This document shows, in pieces, positions 43,604 to 51,665 of a DNA stretch of 64,000 nt (positions are counted from its first letter, which is position 1; every line of letters starts with the position of its first letter). The position numbers and the translations under genes were made by a program. The notes beneath the pieces are model-generated. The model searched no databases. It saw only the letters and a program-made list of their open reading frames with translations, and was not told where the DNA came from. This DNA comes from DASSUW01 sp963792385. Its GTDB lineage: Bacteria; Actinomycetota; Thermoleophilia; Solirubrobacterales; Solirubrobacteraceae. Where the stretch lies: contig CAWBVZ010000012.1 in assembly GCA_963792385.1 (NCBI GenBank), forward strand, positions 744,001-808,000, written 5' to 3'.

Positions 43604-45109
43604 TCAGCGGGCGGCGCCCCAGCGCTCTCGCACGAGGCCTTTGGCGATCTTCCCGCCGGGGTTCTTCGGAATCTCTTCGACGACCACGAAGTCCTTCGGG
43701 CGCTTGTAGCTGGCGAGCTCGGCGCGACAGTGGCGGTGCAGCTGCTCGGCCAGCGTGGTCGTCGCGACGTTTGGAACCGGCGCGACGATCGCGCGTACGG
43801 CCTCGCCCCAGTGGTCGTCGGCAACGCCGATCACCGCAACCTCGAGCACTGAGGGGTGGCGCGCGACGGCAAGCTCCACCTCGGCCGCTGCAACGTTCAT
43901 CCCGCCGGTCTTGATCATGTCCTTCTTGCGGCCGCGGAACAGCAGCATGCCGTCATCGGCGATCTCGCCGAGGTCGCCGGAGCGCAGCCAGCCGTCCTGG
44001 AGCACCTCGGCGGTGCCGTCAGGGTCGCCCAGGTAGCCGAGCATCACGGTCGGGCCGCCGATCAGGACCTCGCCGACCTCGCCCGGGCCGAGCAGCGTGC
44101 CCGCGTCGTCGACGATGCGAAAGTCGTCGACGCCCTTTGGCAGCCCGACGCAGTCGGGGCGCGACAGGAAGACGTCGGCCGGCGCCGCCCAGTTTGAGCC
44201 TTCGCTACTCCCGTAGCAGTAGCGGACGATCGGCCCGAAGCGGGCTGCGATCGAAGAGCGCAGCCGGTCCGAGAGCTGGTACGCGGTTTCGACGAGGCGG
44301 AGCGAGGAGAGGTCATGGCGGCGCTCGCCGTCGCAGGCGAGCATCGCGTCGAGCATCGTGCCGGCGAGAAAGACGTGCGTCACGCGCTCGGCCGCGATCG
44401 TGCGCAGGCAGGCCTCGGCGTCGAACCGGCAGAGCACCACCCGGGCACCGCCGAGCATCGAGCCGAGCACGAAGTTGGAGAACCCGACACCGGCCAGCGG
44501 CACGGTGAACATCTCCACGTCGCCGGCTCCGCGTGGCGTCTCGAGCTGGCAGTTGACCGCCGACCAGATCTGATTGGCGTGGGTCTTCATGCAGCCCTTC
44601 GGCGGCCCGGTGCTGCCCGATGTGTATATGACGGTCGAGGGCCGGTCGCCGCCCTCGACAGGCACAGGCTCGCGCGCTGAACCGGCGGCCTCGAGCTCGG
44701 CGAGACGGTCGAGCGATAGCCGCTCGACGCCCGCCGCGACGCGGTCGACGCGCTCGGCGAACTCCGGCGCGAAGACGAGCATTCGTGCAGCGCTACGGTC
44801 GAGCACGTCGTCGACGTCGGCCGGCATCAGCATCGTGTTCAGCGGCACGCTGACGGCGCCGAGCTTGGCCAGCGCGAAATAGAGCGCGAGCAGGTCGTCG
44901 CCGTTCTGGGCGATCGACGCGACGACGTCGTCGCGCGTGACTCCGATCCCAGCGAGGCCGCCGGCGAGCCGGTTGACGCGCTCGTTGAACTCCCGGTAGC
45001 CGAAGGTTCGCCCGTCGCACGTCAGCATCGCGCGATCGCCGTAACGGGACGCGCCGAGCCGCAGCACGTCGGCGAGGTTGCCGGGCGCGCGCGCAGGCAG
45101 GACTCCCAT
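43604..45109 (-). CDS. AMP-forming acyl-CoA synthetase/ligase (second)
   Basis: 501 residues, ANL superfamily: YTSGSTGPPKGC, YCYGSSEGSNWA at the A5 position (the usual GxTE Thr is Ser), SGDLGEIADDG, GRKKDMIKTGGMNVA and NPGGKIAK with the catalytic lysine. Probably charges the pathway acid with CoA at the start of the minus-strand operon chemistry. ATG 45109 shares a base with the dehydrogenase stop (TGATG). Last gene of an operon running from 48843. Confidence 0.9.
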   Translation of the reverse strand: MGVLPARAPGNLADVLRLGASRYGDRAMLTCDGRTFGYREFNERVNRLAGGLAGIGVTRDDVVASIAQNGDDLLALYFALAKLGAVSVPLNTMLMPADVDDVLDRSAARMLVFAPEFAERVDRVAAGVERLSLDRLAELEAAGSAREPVPVEGGDRPSTVIYTSGSTGPPKGCMKTHANQIWSAVNCQLETPRGAGDVEMFTVPLAGVGFSNFVLGSMLGGARVVLCRFDAEACLRTIAAERVTHVFLAGTMLDAMLACDGERRHDLSSLRLVETAYQLSDRLRSSIAARFGPIVRYCYGSSEGSNWAAPADVFLSRPDCVGLPKGVDDFRIVDDAGTLLGPGEVGEVLIGGPTVMLGYLGDPDGTAEVLQDGWLRSGDLGEIADDGMLLFRGRKKDMIKTGGMNVAAAEVELAVARHPSVLEVAVIGVADDHWGEAVRAIVAPVPNVATTTLAEQLHRHCRAELASYKRPKDFVVVEEIPKNPGGKIAKGLVRERWGAAR

Positions 45110-46269
45110 CAGTAGGACCGCGGCAGTCCCAGCTCGACAGCGAGGACGTTGCGTGCCATCTCGTTGCTGATCGGCCCGAGCACTAGTTGGCGGCTGTCGC
45201 GGAAATGCCGCTGCATCGACGACTCCATCATGAAACCGTGGCCGGCGAGGATGTCCATCCCGCGGCTGGCGACCTTGAACGCGACTTCGCTCGCGACCAT
45301 CTTCGCCGCCGTTGCCTCGACGAAAGCGCTTTTGCCGCTCTCGAACAGCGTCGCCGCCTTGTACATGAGCAGCCGCGCCATCTCGATCTCTACGACCGAG
45401 TCGACAAGCTTCTGCTGGATCAGCTGGAAGCCGCCGATCGGGCGCCCGAAGGCCACGCGCTCCTTGGCGAACTGCATCGCGTCGTCGAGCGCCGCCTGGG
45501 CGTTACCGATCGCGTTGGCGGCGACGGTGATGCGCTCGTGGTTGAGCGTCTTGACGAGCTGGTACCAGACCTTGTCGCGGTCGCCGATCATGCTCGAGGC
45601 GGGAACCTCGACGTCGTCGAAGAAGACCTCGCAGGTCGACAGACAGCGGCCGCCGAGCTTGGCGAGCTTGCGGATCTCCAGGCCCGGCGCGTTCGTCGGC
45701 ACGATGAACATCGAGAGGCCGAGCGCCTTGCGGGTGTCGATCGGGCTGGTGCGGACGACGGTGAGGATGTAGTCCGACTGGTCGGCGTTGCTCGTGTAGA
45801 GCTTCTGGCCGTTGATCACGTAACGGTCGCCGCGCTCCACGGCCTTCGTGTTCAGGCTCGTGAGGATGTCGGTGCCGCCGCCCGGCTCCGTTATTCCGAA
45901 GGCGAAGCGCACCTCGCCGGCGGCGATCTTCGGGAGGAACTCCTCGCGCTGGGCGTCAGTGCCGTAGTAGGCGATCGAGCGAGCGCCGCCGTAGGCCGCG
46001 AGCTCGTACAGGGTTCCGAGCGCGAACATGCCGCGCGAGAGCTCCTCGACGATGATGCACTCCTCGATCAGGCCGAGGCCGGTGCCGCCGTACTCGACCG
46101 GCACTGGCCCACCGAGGATGCCGATCTCGGCCATCTTCTCCCACAGCTTCTGCGGGAACACGCCTGCCTCGTCGAGCTCACGAATGTACTCGGGCGGGCA
46201 CTCCTTGTGCACGAAGTCGCGCACGAGATCGCGGATCGCGAGCTGCTCCTCGGTGAGCGCGAAGTCCAT
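45109..46269 (-). CDS. Acyl-CoA dehydrogenase lacking the usual catalytic Glu
   Basis: 386 residues: MDFALTEEQLAIRDLVRDFV, VEYGGTGLGLIEECIIVEE, FAFGITEPGGGTDI, YVINGQKLYTSNADQSDYIL, ERVAFGRPIGGFQLIQQKLVD, LAGHGFMMESSMQRHFRDSRQLVLGPISNEMARN. Where most family members have (I/Y)YEGT, this one has LGPIS, so the standard catalytic Glu is absent; in some members the base comes from another helix, and heteromeric dehydrogenases of steroid side-chain breakdown pair an inactive with an active chain. It should introduce the 2,3 double bond before the MaoC pair. It starts 3 bp after the DUF35 gene. Confidence 0.88.
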   Translation of the reverse strand: MDFALTEEQLAIRDLVRDFVHKECPPEYIRELDEAGVFPQKLWEKMAEIGILGGPVPVEYGGTGLGLIEECIIVEELSRGMFALGTLYELAAYGGARSIAYYGTDAQREEFLPKIAAGEVRFAFGITEPGGGTDILTSLNTKAVERGDRYVINGQKLYTSNADQSDYILTVVRTSPIDTRKALGLSMFIVPTNAPGLEIRKLAKLGGRCLSTCEVFFDDVEVPASSMIGDRDKVWYQLVKTLNHERITVAANAIGNAQAALDDAMQFAKERVAFGRPIGGFQLIQQKLVDSVVEIEMARLLMYKAATLFESGKSAFVEATAAKMVASEVAFKVASRGMDILAGHGFMMESSMQRHFRDSRQLVLGPISNEMARNVLAVELGLPRSY

Positions 46270-46272
46270 GGG

Positions 46273-46716
46273 CTACGCGGCGGCCGGCTCGAAGTCCGGC
46301 AGGATCGCCTCGCCCTCGGTGAAGACCGCCCGCACGCGCATTCCGATCGCGATGTCGGGAAGCGCGATCCCTGTCACATTCCCGGCGATCCGCGCGCCCT
46401 CGCCTCCGTCGATCTCGACCACACCGACCGCGTACGGGTAGGCGTCCTCAAACCCGCGTGGGCGCCCTTCCGTGCCCGGCCCGTGGATCACCGTGTACGT
46501 GTAGAGCGTGCCCGTGGTCTGGACCGGGACCCACGCGATCGACTCCGATTGGCAGACCGGACAGCGGTCCTGGGACGGGTAGAACCGCACTTCACAGCGT
46601 TCGCAGCGCAACACGTGCAGCTCGCCGCGGGCGCAACCGGCCCAGAACAGCTCGTCGCGCGGGGCGATCCGGGGGGTCGGGCGCGACGTCCGGACCGAGG
46701 GTGCCGTGGTGGACAT
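46273..46716 (-). CDS. DUF35 OB-fold protein with zinc ribbon
   Basis: 147 residues. Rubredoxin-like zinc knuckle with CxxC pairs (LRCERCEVRFYPSQDRCPVC, about 41-60), then an OB-fold (GTLYTYTVIHGPG, PYAVGVVEIDGGEGARIAGNV). Such proteins bind Ltp/thiolase-like enzymes and complete their active site, as in ChsH2(DUF35)-Ltp2 of cholesterol side-chain breakdown. ATG 46716 begins 14 bp after the Ltp-like gene; the longer frame upstream is a shadow. Confidence 0.88.
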   Translation of the reverse strand: MSTTAPSVRTSRPTPRIAPRDELFWAGCARGELHVLRCERCEVRFYPSQDRCPVCQSESIAWVPVQTTGTLYTYTVIHGPGTEGRPRGFEDAYPYAVGVVEIDGGEGARIAGNVTGIALPDIAIGMRVRAVFTEGEAILPDFEPAAA

Positions 46717-46730
46717 TGGACGGGGCCTTT

Positions 46731-47903
46731 CTATTTCCGAAGGAGGAGGGCGCTGGTGGCGCTTGGCGTTCCGCCGCTGACAAACGCGATCTCGGCACCG
46801 TCGACCTGGGCGGTCGATGTGCCGCGGACCTGTCGGACGCCCTCGAGGATGTGTGTGAAGCCGTGCACGTACGCCTCGCCGAGGTGGCCGCCGTGCGTGT
46901 TCAGCGGCAGTTCTCCGCCTAGTTCGATGCGACCGTCTTCGACGAAGGGCCCGCCTTCGCCCTTCGCGCAGAACCCGTAGTCCTCGAGCTGGGCGAGCGC
47001 CGTGTACGAGTAGCAGTCGTAAATCTGTGCGACGTCGACCTCGGAAGGGGAGACGCCCGCCATCTCCCACAGGCGCCCGGCGACCTCGCGCGACGGCGTG
47101 TGCGTGATGTCACCGCGGCGGAAGGCGATCAGCTCCCAGTACGGGAGGCTCTTCGTGCCCGAGGCGGCCGCCGCGCCCATGATGTACGCCGGAGGGTGGC
47201 GCAGGTCGCGGGCGCGTTCGGCCGATGTGACGACGACCGCGCAGGCGCCGAAGGTCGGCAGGATGAAGATGTCGGCTTCGCGCAGCGGTTCGGAGACGTA
47301 CGGCGACGCGAAGTACTCGTCCATCGTGATCTCGTCGCCGCGCAGCGCTTCGGGGTTCATCGATGCGTGCTTGCGGCAGGCCTGCACGATCGCGCCGAGT
47401 TGCTCCTCGGTCGTGCCGAAGTCGTGCATGTGGCGTTGCGCGCACATCGCGAACGTGTCGATCATCGCGTTCCAGCCGACTGTGCGCATGAAGTCGCGCA
47501 CACCCGAGTGGCGTGCCCAGAGCGTGTTGGAGTTGTGCTTGGCACCGTCGACGAAGTCGGCGGGCGTGAAGGACCGGAAGCAGACGACGGCGTTGGCGGC
47601 GCCGGTGGCAACCGCCGTGGCGGCAAGCTGGACGGTCGCGCACGACGCACCACCGCCGTGGGGGACCTCGGCCCAATACGCGAGGTCGTCGACGCCGAGG
47701 TTGGCGGCGAGCATCTCGACGCTCGTCGACGAGTCGACGGAGTACTTGACGATGCCGTCGATGTCGGTCGGGGCGAGCCCCGCGTCCTCGATCGCGCGGT
47801 CGATCGCTTCGAGCGCGAGCGAGACGCCCGAGCGGTCCGACTCCGTGCTGAAGCTGGTGGCGCCGATACCGGCGATCGCCGCCTTGTCGCGCAGCATGTT
47901 CAT
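46731..47903 (-). CDS. Ltp/SCP2-type thiolase-fold aldolase
   Basis: 390 residues, thiolase fold of the lipid-transfer-protein group: AAIAGIGATSFST, VPHGGGASCATVQLA, IYDCYSYTALAQLEDYGFCAKGEGGPFV, NTHGGHLGEAYVHGFTHILEGVRQVRG. Members such as Ltp2 do not thiolyse but split a 3-hydroxyacyl-CoA by retro-aldol reaction, giving a ketone plus acetyl- or propionyl-CoA, and need a DUF35 partner, here encoded next door. ATG 47903 overlaps the MaoC stop (ATGA). True thiolase activity cannot be ruled out because a Cys is present in GGGASCA. Confidence 0.85.
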   Translation of the reverse strand: MNMLRDKAAIAGIGATSFSTESDRSGVSLALEAIDRAIEDAGLAPTDIDGIVKYSVDSSTSVEMLAANLGVDDLAYWAEVPHGGGASCATVQLAATAVATGAANAVVCFRSFTPADFVDGAKHNSNTLWARHSGVRDFMRTVGWNAMIDTFAMCAQRHMHDFGTTEEQLGAIVQACRKHASMNPEALRGDEITMDEYFASPYVSEPLREADIFILPTFGACAVVVTSAERARDLRHPPAYIMGAAAASGTKSLPYWELIAFRRGDITHTPSREVAGRLWEMAGVSPSEVDVAQIYDCYSYTALAQLEDYGFCAKGEGGPFVEDGRIELGGELPLNTHGGHLGEAYVHGFTHILEGVRQVRGTSTAQVDGAEIAFVSGGTPSATSALLLRK

Positions 47904-48388
47904 GGTCTTCCTCGTGTCGTAGCCGCCTCGCCGGACGGCCGCTTCCTTACGAGGAGCCGCTCCGTGCCGACCATCACCGTCTCATCGCGCTGGTTGACGA
48001 CGCGCACGTCGTAGACCAGCGTTCCGGCCGTTTCGCCCGGCCCGTCGTCGCACGCCTGCAGCGTCCGCTGCGCGTGGATCGTGTCGCCGATGAACACGGG
48101 CGCCGTGAACCGCACGCGTTCCCAGCCGGCCATCCGGATGAACCCCGCCGGCCGGTACACGCCGGGCGCCGAGCTTTCCGTGAGCGCGACCGACAGGTTG
48201 AAGGCGATGAAGCCGTGCGCGATCCGCTGGCCGAATGGCGTCGTCTTCGCGTGCTCGACGTCGGTGTGCGCGGGATTCCAGTCGCCGACGATGCCCGACC
48301 AGAACACGACGTCGGTCTCCGTCACGGTGCGCGCGGCCGACCGCAGCTCGAGGCCGGGTTCGAAGTCCTCCCACCATGCGCGGCTCAC
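47900..48388 (-). CDS. MaoC-family enoyl-CoA hydratase, catalytic subunit
   Basis: 162 residues, hot-dog fold with a complete hydratase-2 motif: SGIVGDWNPAHTDVEHAKTTPFGQRIAHGFIAF, including the Asp and His of the catalytic pair. Probable partner of the motif-less MaoC protein encoded just upstream, with which it is coupled by overlap (ATGA), as ChsH1 with ChsH2 in steroid-degrading bacteria. Adds water to the enoyl-CoA before the Ltp step. Confidence 0.88.
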   Translation of the reverse strand: MSRAWWEDFEPGLELRSAARTVTETDVVFWSGIVGDWNPAHTDVEHAKTTPFGQRIAHGFIAFNLSVALTESSAPGVYRPAGFIRMAGWERVRFTAPVFIGDTIHAQRTLQACDDGPGETAGTLVYDVRVVNQRDETVMVGTERLLVRKRPSGEAATTRGRP

Positions 48389-48843
48389 GCTGTCGCTCCC
48401 CGGCGTCCGAGCAGCGCGCGGTGGTGACTGGAGCAGACCACACGGCCGTTCTGGTCGACTGTCTCGTGCTCGTAGACGACGATCCCGCGCGTGTCGTCAC
48501 GCTCGGTGAGATCGACGACCTTCACCTGGCTGGAGAGCGTGTCGCCGACCCTCACGCCGCCCGCCAGCGCGATCTCGTCGAAGCCGTAGAAGGCGATGAA
48601 CGTCTTGGCCATCCACGCGTAGCGACCCGCGCCGAGCAGCAGGCACAGGCTGACGCTGAACGTGAACATGTCCGGCACGACCCAGACCCCGTCCTCGTCC
48701 GTGTCGCGGCGCCAGTCGCCGCTGAACATCGAGTACAGGACGATGTCCGCCTCGGTCAGGGTCCGGCGTCCGCTCGTGAAGGTCTCGCCGATTCGGTAGT
48801 CCTCGAGATGAACTTTTTCGGACGCTGTAGATGTGCCTGTCAT
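48385..48843 (-). CDS. MaoC-like protein without catalytic motif (structural subunit)
   Basis: 152 residues, hot-dog fold (EDYRIGETFTSGRRTLTEADIVLYSMFSGDW, then a sheet with VRVGDTLSSQVKVVDLTERDDTRGIVVYEHETVDQNGRVV). At the place of the Asp-x4-His signature it has RRDTDEDG, so catalysis is unlikely. First gene of the minus operon 48843-43604, directly facing operator F. Likely binds the bulky part of the substrate in a heterodimer with the protein at 47900. Confidence 0.82.
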   Translation of the reverse strand: MTGTSTASEKVHLEDYRIGETFTSGRRTLTEADIVLYSMFSGDWRRDTDEDGVWVVPDMFTFSVSLCLLLGAGRYAWMAKTFIAFYGFDEIALAGGVRVGDTLSSQVKVVDLTERDDTRGIVVYEHETVDQNGRVVCSSHHRALLGRRGATA

Positions 48844-48860
48844 CGAGGTGTCAAAAATCG

Positions 48861-48874
48861 ACCGACCCGTCGGT
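48861..48874. promoter_or_regulatory. Operator F (ACCGACCCGTCGGT) between divergent genes
   Basis: Best site of the window: arms TCGACCGAC and GTCGGTCGA around CC extend symmetry to 20 bp (48858-48877). It lies just upstream of the -10 TATACT (48881-48886) of the TetR gene and 18 bp from the start of the divergent MaoC operon, so it can control both. Confidence 0.8.
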
Positions 48875-48880
48875 CGAAAC

Positions 48881-48886
48881 TATACT
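48881..48886 (+). promoter_or_regulatory. -10 element TATACT of the TetR gene
   Basis: Only about 9 bp before the GTG at 48896, which would make the transcript leaderless or nearly so. The -35 region overlaps operator F. Confidence 0.45.
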
Positions 48887-48895
48887 TTGGCCATC

Positions 48896-49501
48896 GTGAA
48901 GCGCAACCCGAGGCCAGAGAAGGCGGAGAGGCGTCGCCGCGAGATCGTCGATTCGGCGGCGACGCTGTTCGATCGCAGCGGCTACTTCGGGACGAGCCTC
49001 GACGACGTGGCGGAGGCGGTCGGGCTGCGCAAGGCGACGCTCTACCACTACTTCTCGGGCAAGGACGAGATCCTCAGCTCGATTCACGACGAGTTCCTCA
49101 CGTGGACGATGGCGCGCGAGGAGGCACGGACCGGCTACGGGTTTTCCCCCGAGCAGCACCTGCTCGAGAGCATCGCCGACATCCTCGAGATCATCAGTGC
49201 TCGTCCGGGCCACATCAGGGTGTTCGTCGAGCACTACCGCGAACTCGCCCCCGAGGCTCGCGACGCGGTCGCCGCCAAGCGTGCCCTCTACAGCGGCATG
49301 ATCGAGAAGGTCATCCGCGACGGAATGGAGTCGGGCGCGTTCCGCTCCATGGACAGCCGGCTCGCGGTCCTGGCGTTGTTCGGCGCCTGCAACTGGGCGT
49401 ACCACTGGCTGCCGCGCGATCCCACCGACGATCCGCGCCGCACCGCCTATGCGTTGTGGGACTTCCTGATGCGCGGTATCCAGGCTCCCGCTGCCGCGTA
49501 G
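48896..49501 (+). CDS. TetR-family regulator, paralogue 2
   Basis: 201 residues. DNA-binding part ERRRREIVDSAATLFDRSGYFGTSLDDVAEAVGLRKATLYHYFSGKDEILSSIHDEF, sharing the recognition helix with the other two TetR proteins. The ligand domain contains ESIADILEIISARPGHIRVFVEHYREL, also shared. GTG 48896 is chosen since ATG 48833 would place operator F and the promoter in coding sequence and overlap the divergent gene. Expected to repress itself and the ligase-dehydrogenase-Ltp-MaoC operon. Confidence 0.85.
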   Translation: MKRNPRPEKAERRRREIVDSAATLFDRSGYFGTSLDDVAEAVGLRKATLYHYFSGKDEILSSIHDEFLTWTMAREEARTGYGFSPEQHLLESIADILEIISARPGHIRVFVEHYRELAPEARDAVAAKRALYSGMIEKVIRDGMESGAFRSMDSRLAVLALFGACNWAYHWLPRDPTDDPRRTAYALWDFLMRGIQAPAAA

Positions 49502-49505
49502 CGCG

Positions 49506-50033
49506 TCAGCTCGCCGGCGGTGCCTTCTTCGCCAGTGCCTGGATGCCCTTCTGGGTCGCCGGCAGCTCGCCGATCGCAAGCACCATGGCTTGACCGGTCT
49601 TGGACACGTTCGAGATCAGCACGCGGCTGTTGATGCGCCATCCCTCGGGATAGCGCGTGAGCGTGTCCTCATAGGTCACCGAAAGCGCGTAGTCGGCGGG
49701 CCGCATCGGGCCGGCGTCGGTGTTCGCAACCGTCCACGTCCACGAGATGACGTTCGAGCGCATGACCGCGTGATCCCCGTCGACCTCGACGATCACGTTG
49801 GCGATGTTGTGGGCGATCGCCGCGACGTTCGCCGTCGAGTCCTCGTACCACGCACGGATCGCGTCGCGCCCGACCACCGGGCCGCCGCCGTGGTCATCGG
49901 AGCCGTCCGGCGCGTAGATCTCATTGACCATCCGGTCGAGCTGGAACGAATCGATCAGGTGACACAGTCGGTAGTTCAGCTCGGCGATCGCCTGCTTGTC
50001 CATGAGCAGGCGAAGGTCGTCCTCAAGTGACAT
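49506..50033 (-). CDS. SnoaL-like (NTF2 fold) protein
   Basis: 175 residues: helical N-terminus LRLLMDKQAIAELNYRLCHLIDSFQLDRMVNEIYAPDGSDDHGG then curved sheet (AIAHNIANVIVEVDGDHAVMRSNVISWTWTV, GWRINSRVLI). Same pattern as aromatic-ring hydroxylase small-subunit-like and ketosteroid-isomerase-like proteins of catabolic clusters. It is downstream of the SDR gene at 50044 (gap 10 bp), likely in one operon starting with the TetR gene at 51527. Confidence 0.78.
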   Translation of the reverse strand: MSLEDDLRLLMDKQAIAELNYRLCHLIDSFQLDRMVNEIYAPDGSDDHGGGPVVGRDAIRAWYEDSTANVAAIAHNIANVIVEVDGDHAVMRSNVISWTWTVANTDAGPMRPADYALSVTYEDTLTRYPEGWRINSRVLISNVSKTGQAMVLAIGELPATQKGIQALAKKAPPAS

Positions 50034-50043
50034 CTCTCCTCCT

Positions 50044-50922
50044 TCAGAACGCGTCGTAGAGCGGCTGCAGCCGACCGGCGAGCGGCCCGTCGAACTCGGC
50101 GGCGATGCGATCGAACGTCCAGTCGTCGCGCTCGACCTTCACGATCTCCGACGGATGGCTCCAGAGCGCGAGCCGGCGGCCGTTGAAGGTAACGATCTGC
50201 CCGTTGATGGCGCTCGCGGCGTCGCTGAGCAGGTAGACGACGATCTGCGCTACGTCCTCCGGCTGCCCGAAGCCGAGATCGATGTCGGTCACCGACTCCC
50301 CGCCCGCCGTCCGTTGCTCACGCATGTGCGTGACGAGTCCCTTCGTCATGTCGGTGACGGCGATCGGCCAGACGGCGTTGACGCGGATCCCGTACCGACC
50401 CAGCTCACGCACCCACGTGCGCGTAAGCCCGGCGACGCCGGCCTTGCTGGCGCCGTAGTTCGACTGCCCGACGGCACCGGAGAAGGCGGTGTTGGAGACG
50501 AGGTTGACGATCGCGCCACCGGTTTCCTTCATCGCCTGCGCCGCCAGCTTGCCGCACGCGAAGGTCCCGAAGAGGTTGACTGCGACGACATCGTCGAACT
50601 CCTCGGGCGACATCTTCAGGAGCGTCCGGTCGCGCGTGATGCCGGCGTTGTTGACCAGGCAGTCCAGGCCGCCGAAGACGTCGACGCTCCGGCCGACGAT
50701 CGCCTCGCAGACCGCGTAGTCGGCTACCGATCCGACGACCACCTCGCAGCGCACGCCGTGGCTGGACACGAGCTCGCGCGTGCCTTCCAATGCGGTCTCG
50801 TCGCGCCCGTTGATGACGACGTCCGCGCCGTTGGCAGCGCACGCCACCGCGGTCGCGCGGCCGAGCCCGCGCGACGCCCCGGTGACGACGATCCGCTTAC
50901 CCGCGAGCACCGCCCCGCTCAT
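50044..50922 (-). CDS. SDR, 3-hydroxyacyl-CoA dehydrogenase (HSD17B4 N-domain type)
   Basis: 292 residues. Rossmann motif VTGASRGLG, NNAGI, catalytic Ser/Tyr/Lys in NLVSNTAFSG...NYGASKAG, and a C-terminal extension (about 250-292) usual in the (3R)-hydroxyacyl-CoA dehydrogenase part of multifunctional enzyme 2. Fits oxidation of MaoC products. The ATG at 50922 overlaps the TetR stop (ATGA), so regulator and enzyme are co-translated; the extra upstream frame is a shadow. Confidence 0.85.
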   Translation of the reverse strand: MSGAVLAGKRIVVTGASRGLGRATAVACAANGADVVINGRDETALEGTRELVSSHGVRCEVVVGSVADYAVCEAIVGRSVDVFGGLDCLVNNAGITRDRTLLKMSPEEFDDVVAVNLFGTFACGKLAAQAMKETGGAIVNLVSNTAFSGAVGQSNYGASKAGVAGLTRTWVRELGRYGIRVNAVWPIAVTDMTKGLVTHMREQRTAGGESVTDIDLGFGQPEDVAQIVVYLLSDAASAINGQIVTFNGRRLALWSHPSEIVKVERDDWTFDRIAAEFDGPLAGRLQPLYDAF

Positions 50923-51527
50923 CCGGCGGGGGCCCGGAGGCCACGGATCAGGATGTCCCAGAAGAGGTAGGCGACCTCGCGGCTGGTCAGCGGCCCACCG
51001 GGCTCGTACCACTGGTACGCCCAGTTGCACATGCCGGCGAGCGTCAGCGTCGCCAAGCGGACGTCGATGTCGCGGAAGTCGCCCTCGTCGATGCCCTGCT
51101 GAAAGATCTCGCGGATCGACGCCTCGTAGAGGTCGCGCTTGGCACGGATCGCCGCGCGGTCCTCGTCGGACAGCTCTCGGTAGTGCTCGAAGAAGACGCG
51201 CACGTATCCGGGATGGCTGTGCATGAGGTCCAGGACGTCGCCCATGATCTCGAGCAGAGCCTGGCGCGCCGGGAGCTCCAGCGGGTCCCGCGCCCGCTGG
51301 CGGCCGATGAGCAGGTCGATGAACTCATCGTGGATCCAGTAGAGGATCTCGTCCTTGCTCTTGAAGTAGTGGTAGAGCGTGGGCTTGCGGATCCCGCATG
51401 CCTCGGCGACGTCCTCCACGGACGTGTTGTGGTACCCGACGTCGTTGAAGAGCGACGCCGCGCGCGCGACAAGCTCACGCCGCTTCGCCTGACCGCCACT
51501 CGTTGTCTCTGTCGCGTGCGAACGCAA
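50919..51527 (-). CDS. TetR-family regulator, paralogue 3
   Basis: 202 residues from a TTG start at 51527. DNA-binding domain ASLFNDVGYHNTSVEDVAEACGIRKPTLYHYFKSKDEILYWIHDEF and ligand domain with ALLEIMGDVLDLMHSHPGYVRVFFEHYRELS, both closely like paralogues 1 and 2. It heads the operon with the SDR and SnoaL-like genes. Site G sits at +3 of its predicted promoter, so it is probably autoregulated. Confidence 0.85.
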   Translation of the reverse strand: MRSHATETTSGGQAKRRELVARAASLFNDVGYHNTSVEDVAEACGIRKPTLYHYFKSKDEILYWIHDEFIDLLIGRQRARDPLELPARQALLEIMGDVLDLMHSHPGYVRVFFEHYRELSDEDRAAIRAKRDLYEASIREIFQQGIDEGDFRDIDVRLATLTLAGMCNWAYQWYEPGGPLTSREVAYLFWDILIRGLRAPAG

Positions 51528-51560
51528 TCCCTACCTCGTGCCCAGGAGCGCGGTTACCCT

Positions 51561-51574
51561 ACCGACCCGTCGGT
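51561..51574. promoter_or_regulatory. Operator G (ACCGACCCGTCGGT)
   Basis: Perfect 6-bp arms around CC. It follows directly after the predicted minus-strand transcription start (about 51577), the same geometry as operator A. Confidence 0.75.
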
Positions 51575-51583
51575 CAGTTCTTC

Positions 51584-51612
51584 AGCCTACCTCGCGGGAA
51601 ATGCGTGGTCAA
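51584..51612 (-). promoter_or_regulatory. Promoter of TetR paralogue 3
   Basis: On the minus strand: -35 TTGACC (51612-51607), 17-bp spacer, -10 TAGGCT (51589-51584). Confidence 0.5.
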
Positions 51613-51632
51613 CCGTTAGACGAAGGGAGTCG

Positions 51633-51646
51633 ACCTACCGGGCGGT
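51633..51646. promoter_or_regulatory. Operator H (ACCTACCGGGCGGT)
   Basis: Ten of twelve core positions match. Located 20 bp before the quinone oxidoreductase start and 72 bp from operator G, so the divergent region carries two sites, one per direction. Confidence 0.6.
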
Positions 51647-51665
51647 CGATTACAGTTAGGCGGCG

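Noticed and set aside
43596..43609. CGCTGA-GA-TCAGCG dyad between convergent ligase genes as a terminator
   Set aside because: The loop is two bases, there is no T run, and the symmetry arises from the two facing stop codons.
48833..48895. ATG 48833 as start of TetR paralogue 2
   Set aside because: Would put operator F and the -10 box inside coding sequence and overlap the divergent MaoC gene start at 48843.
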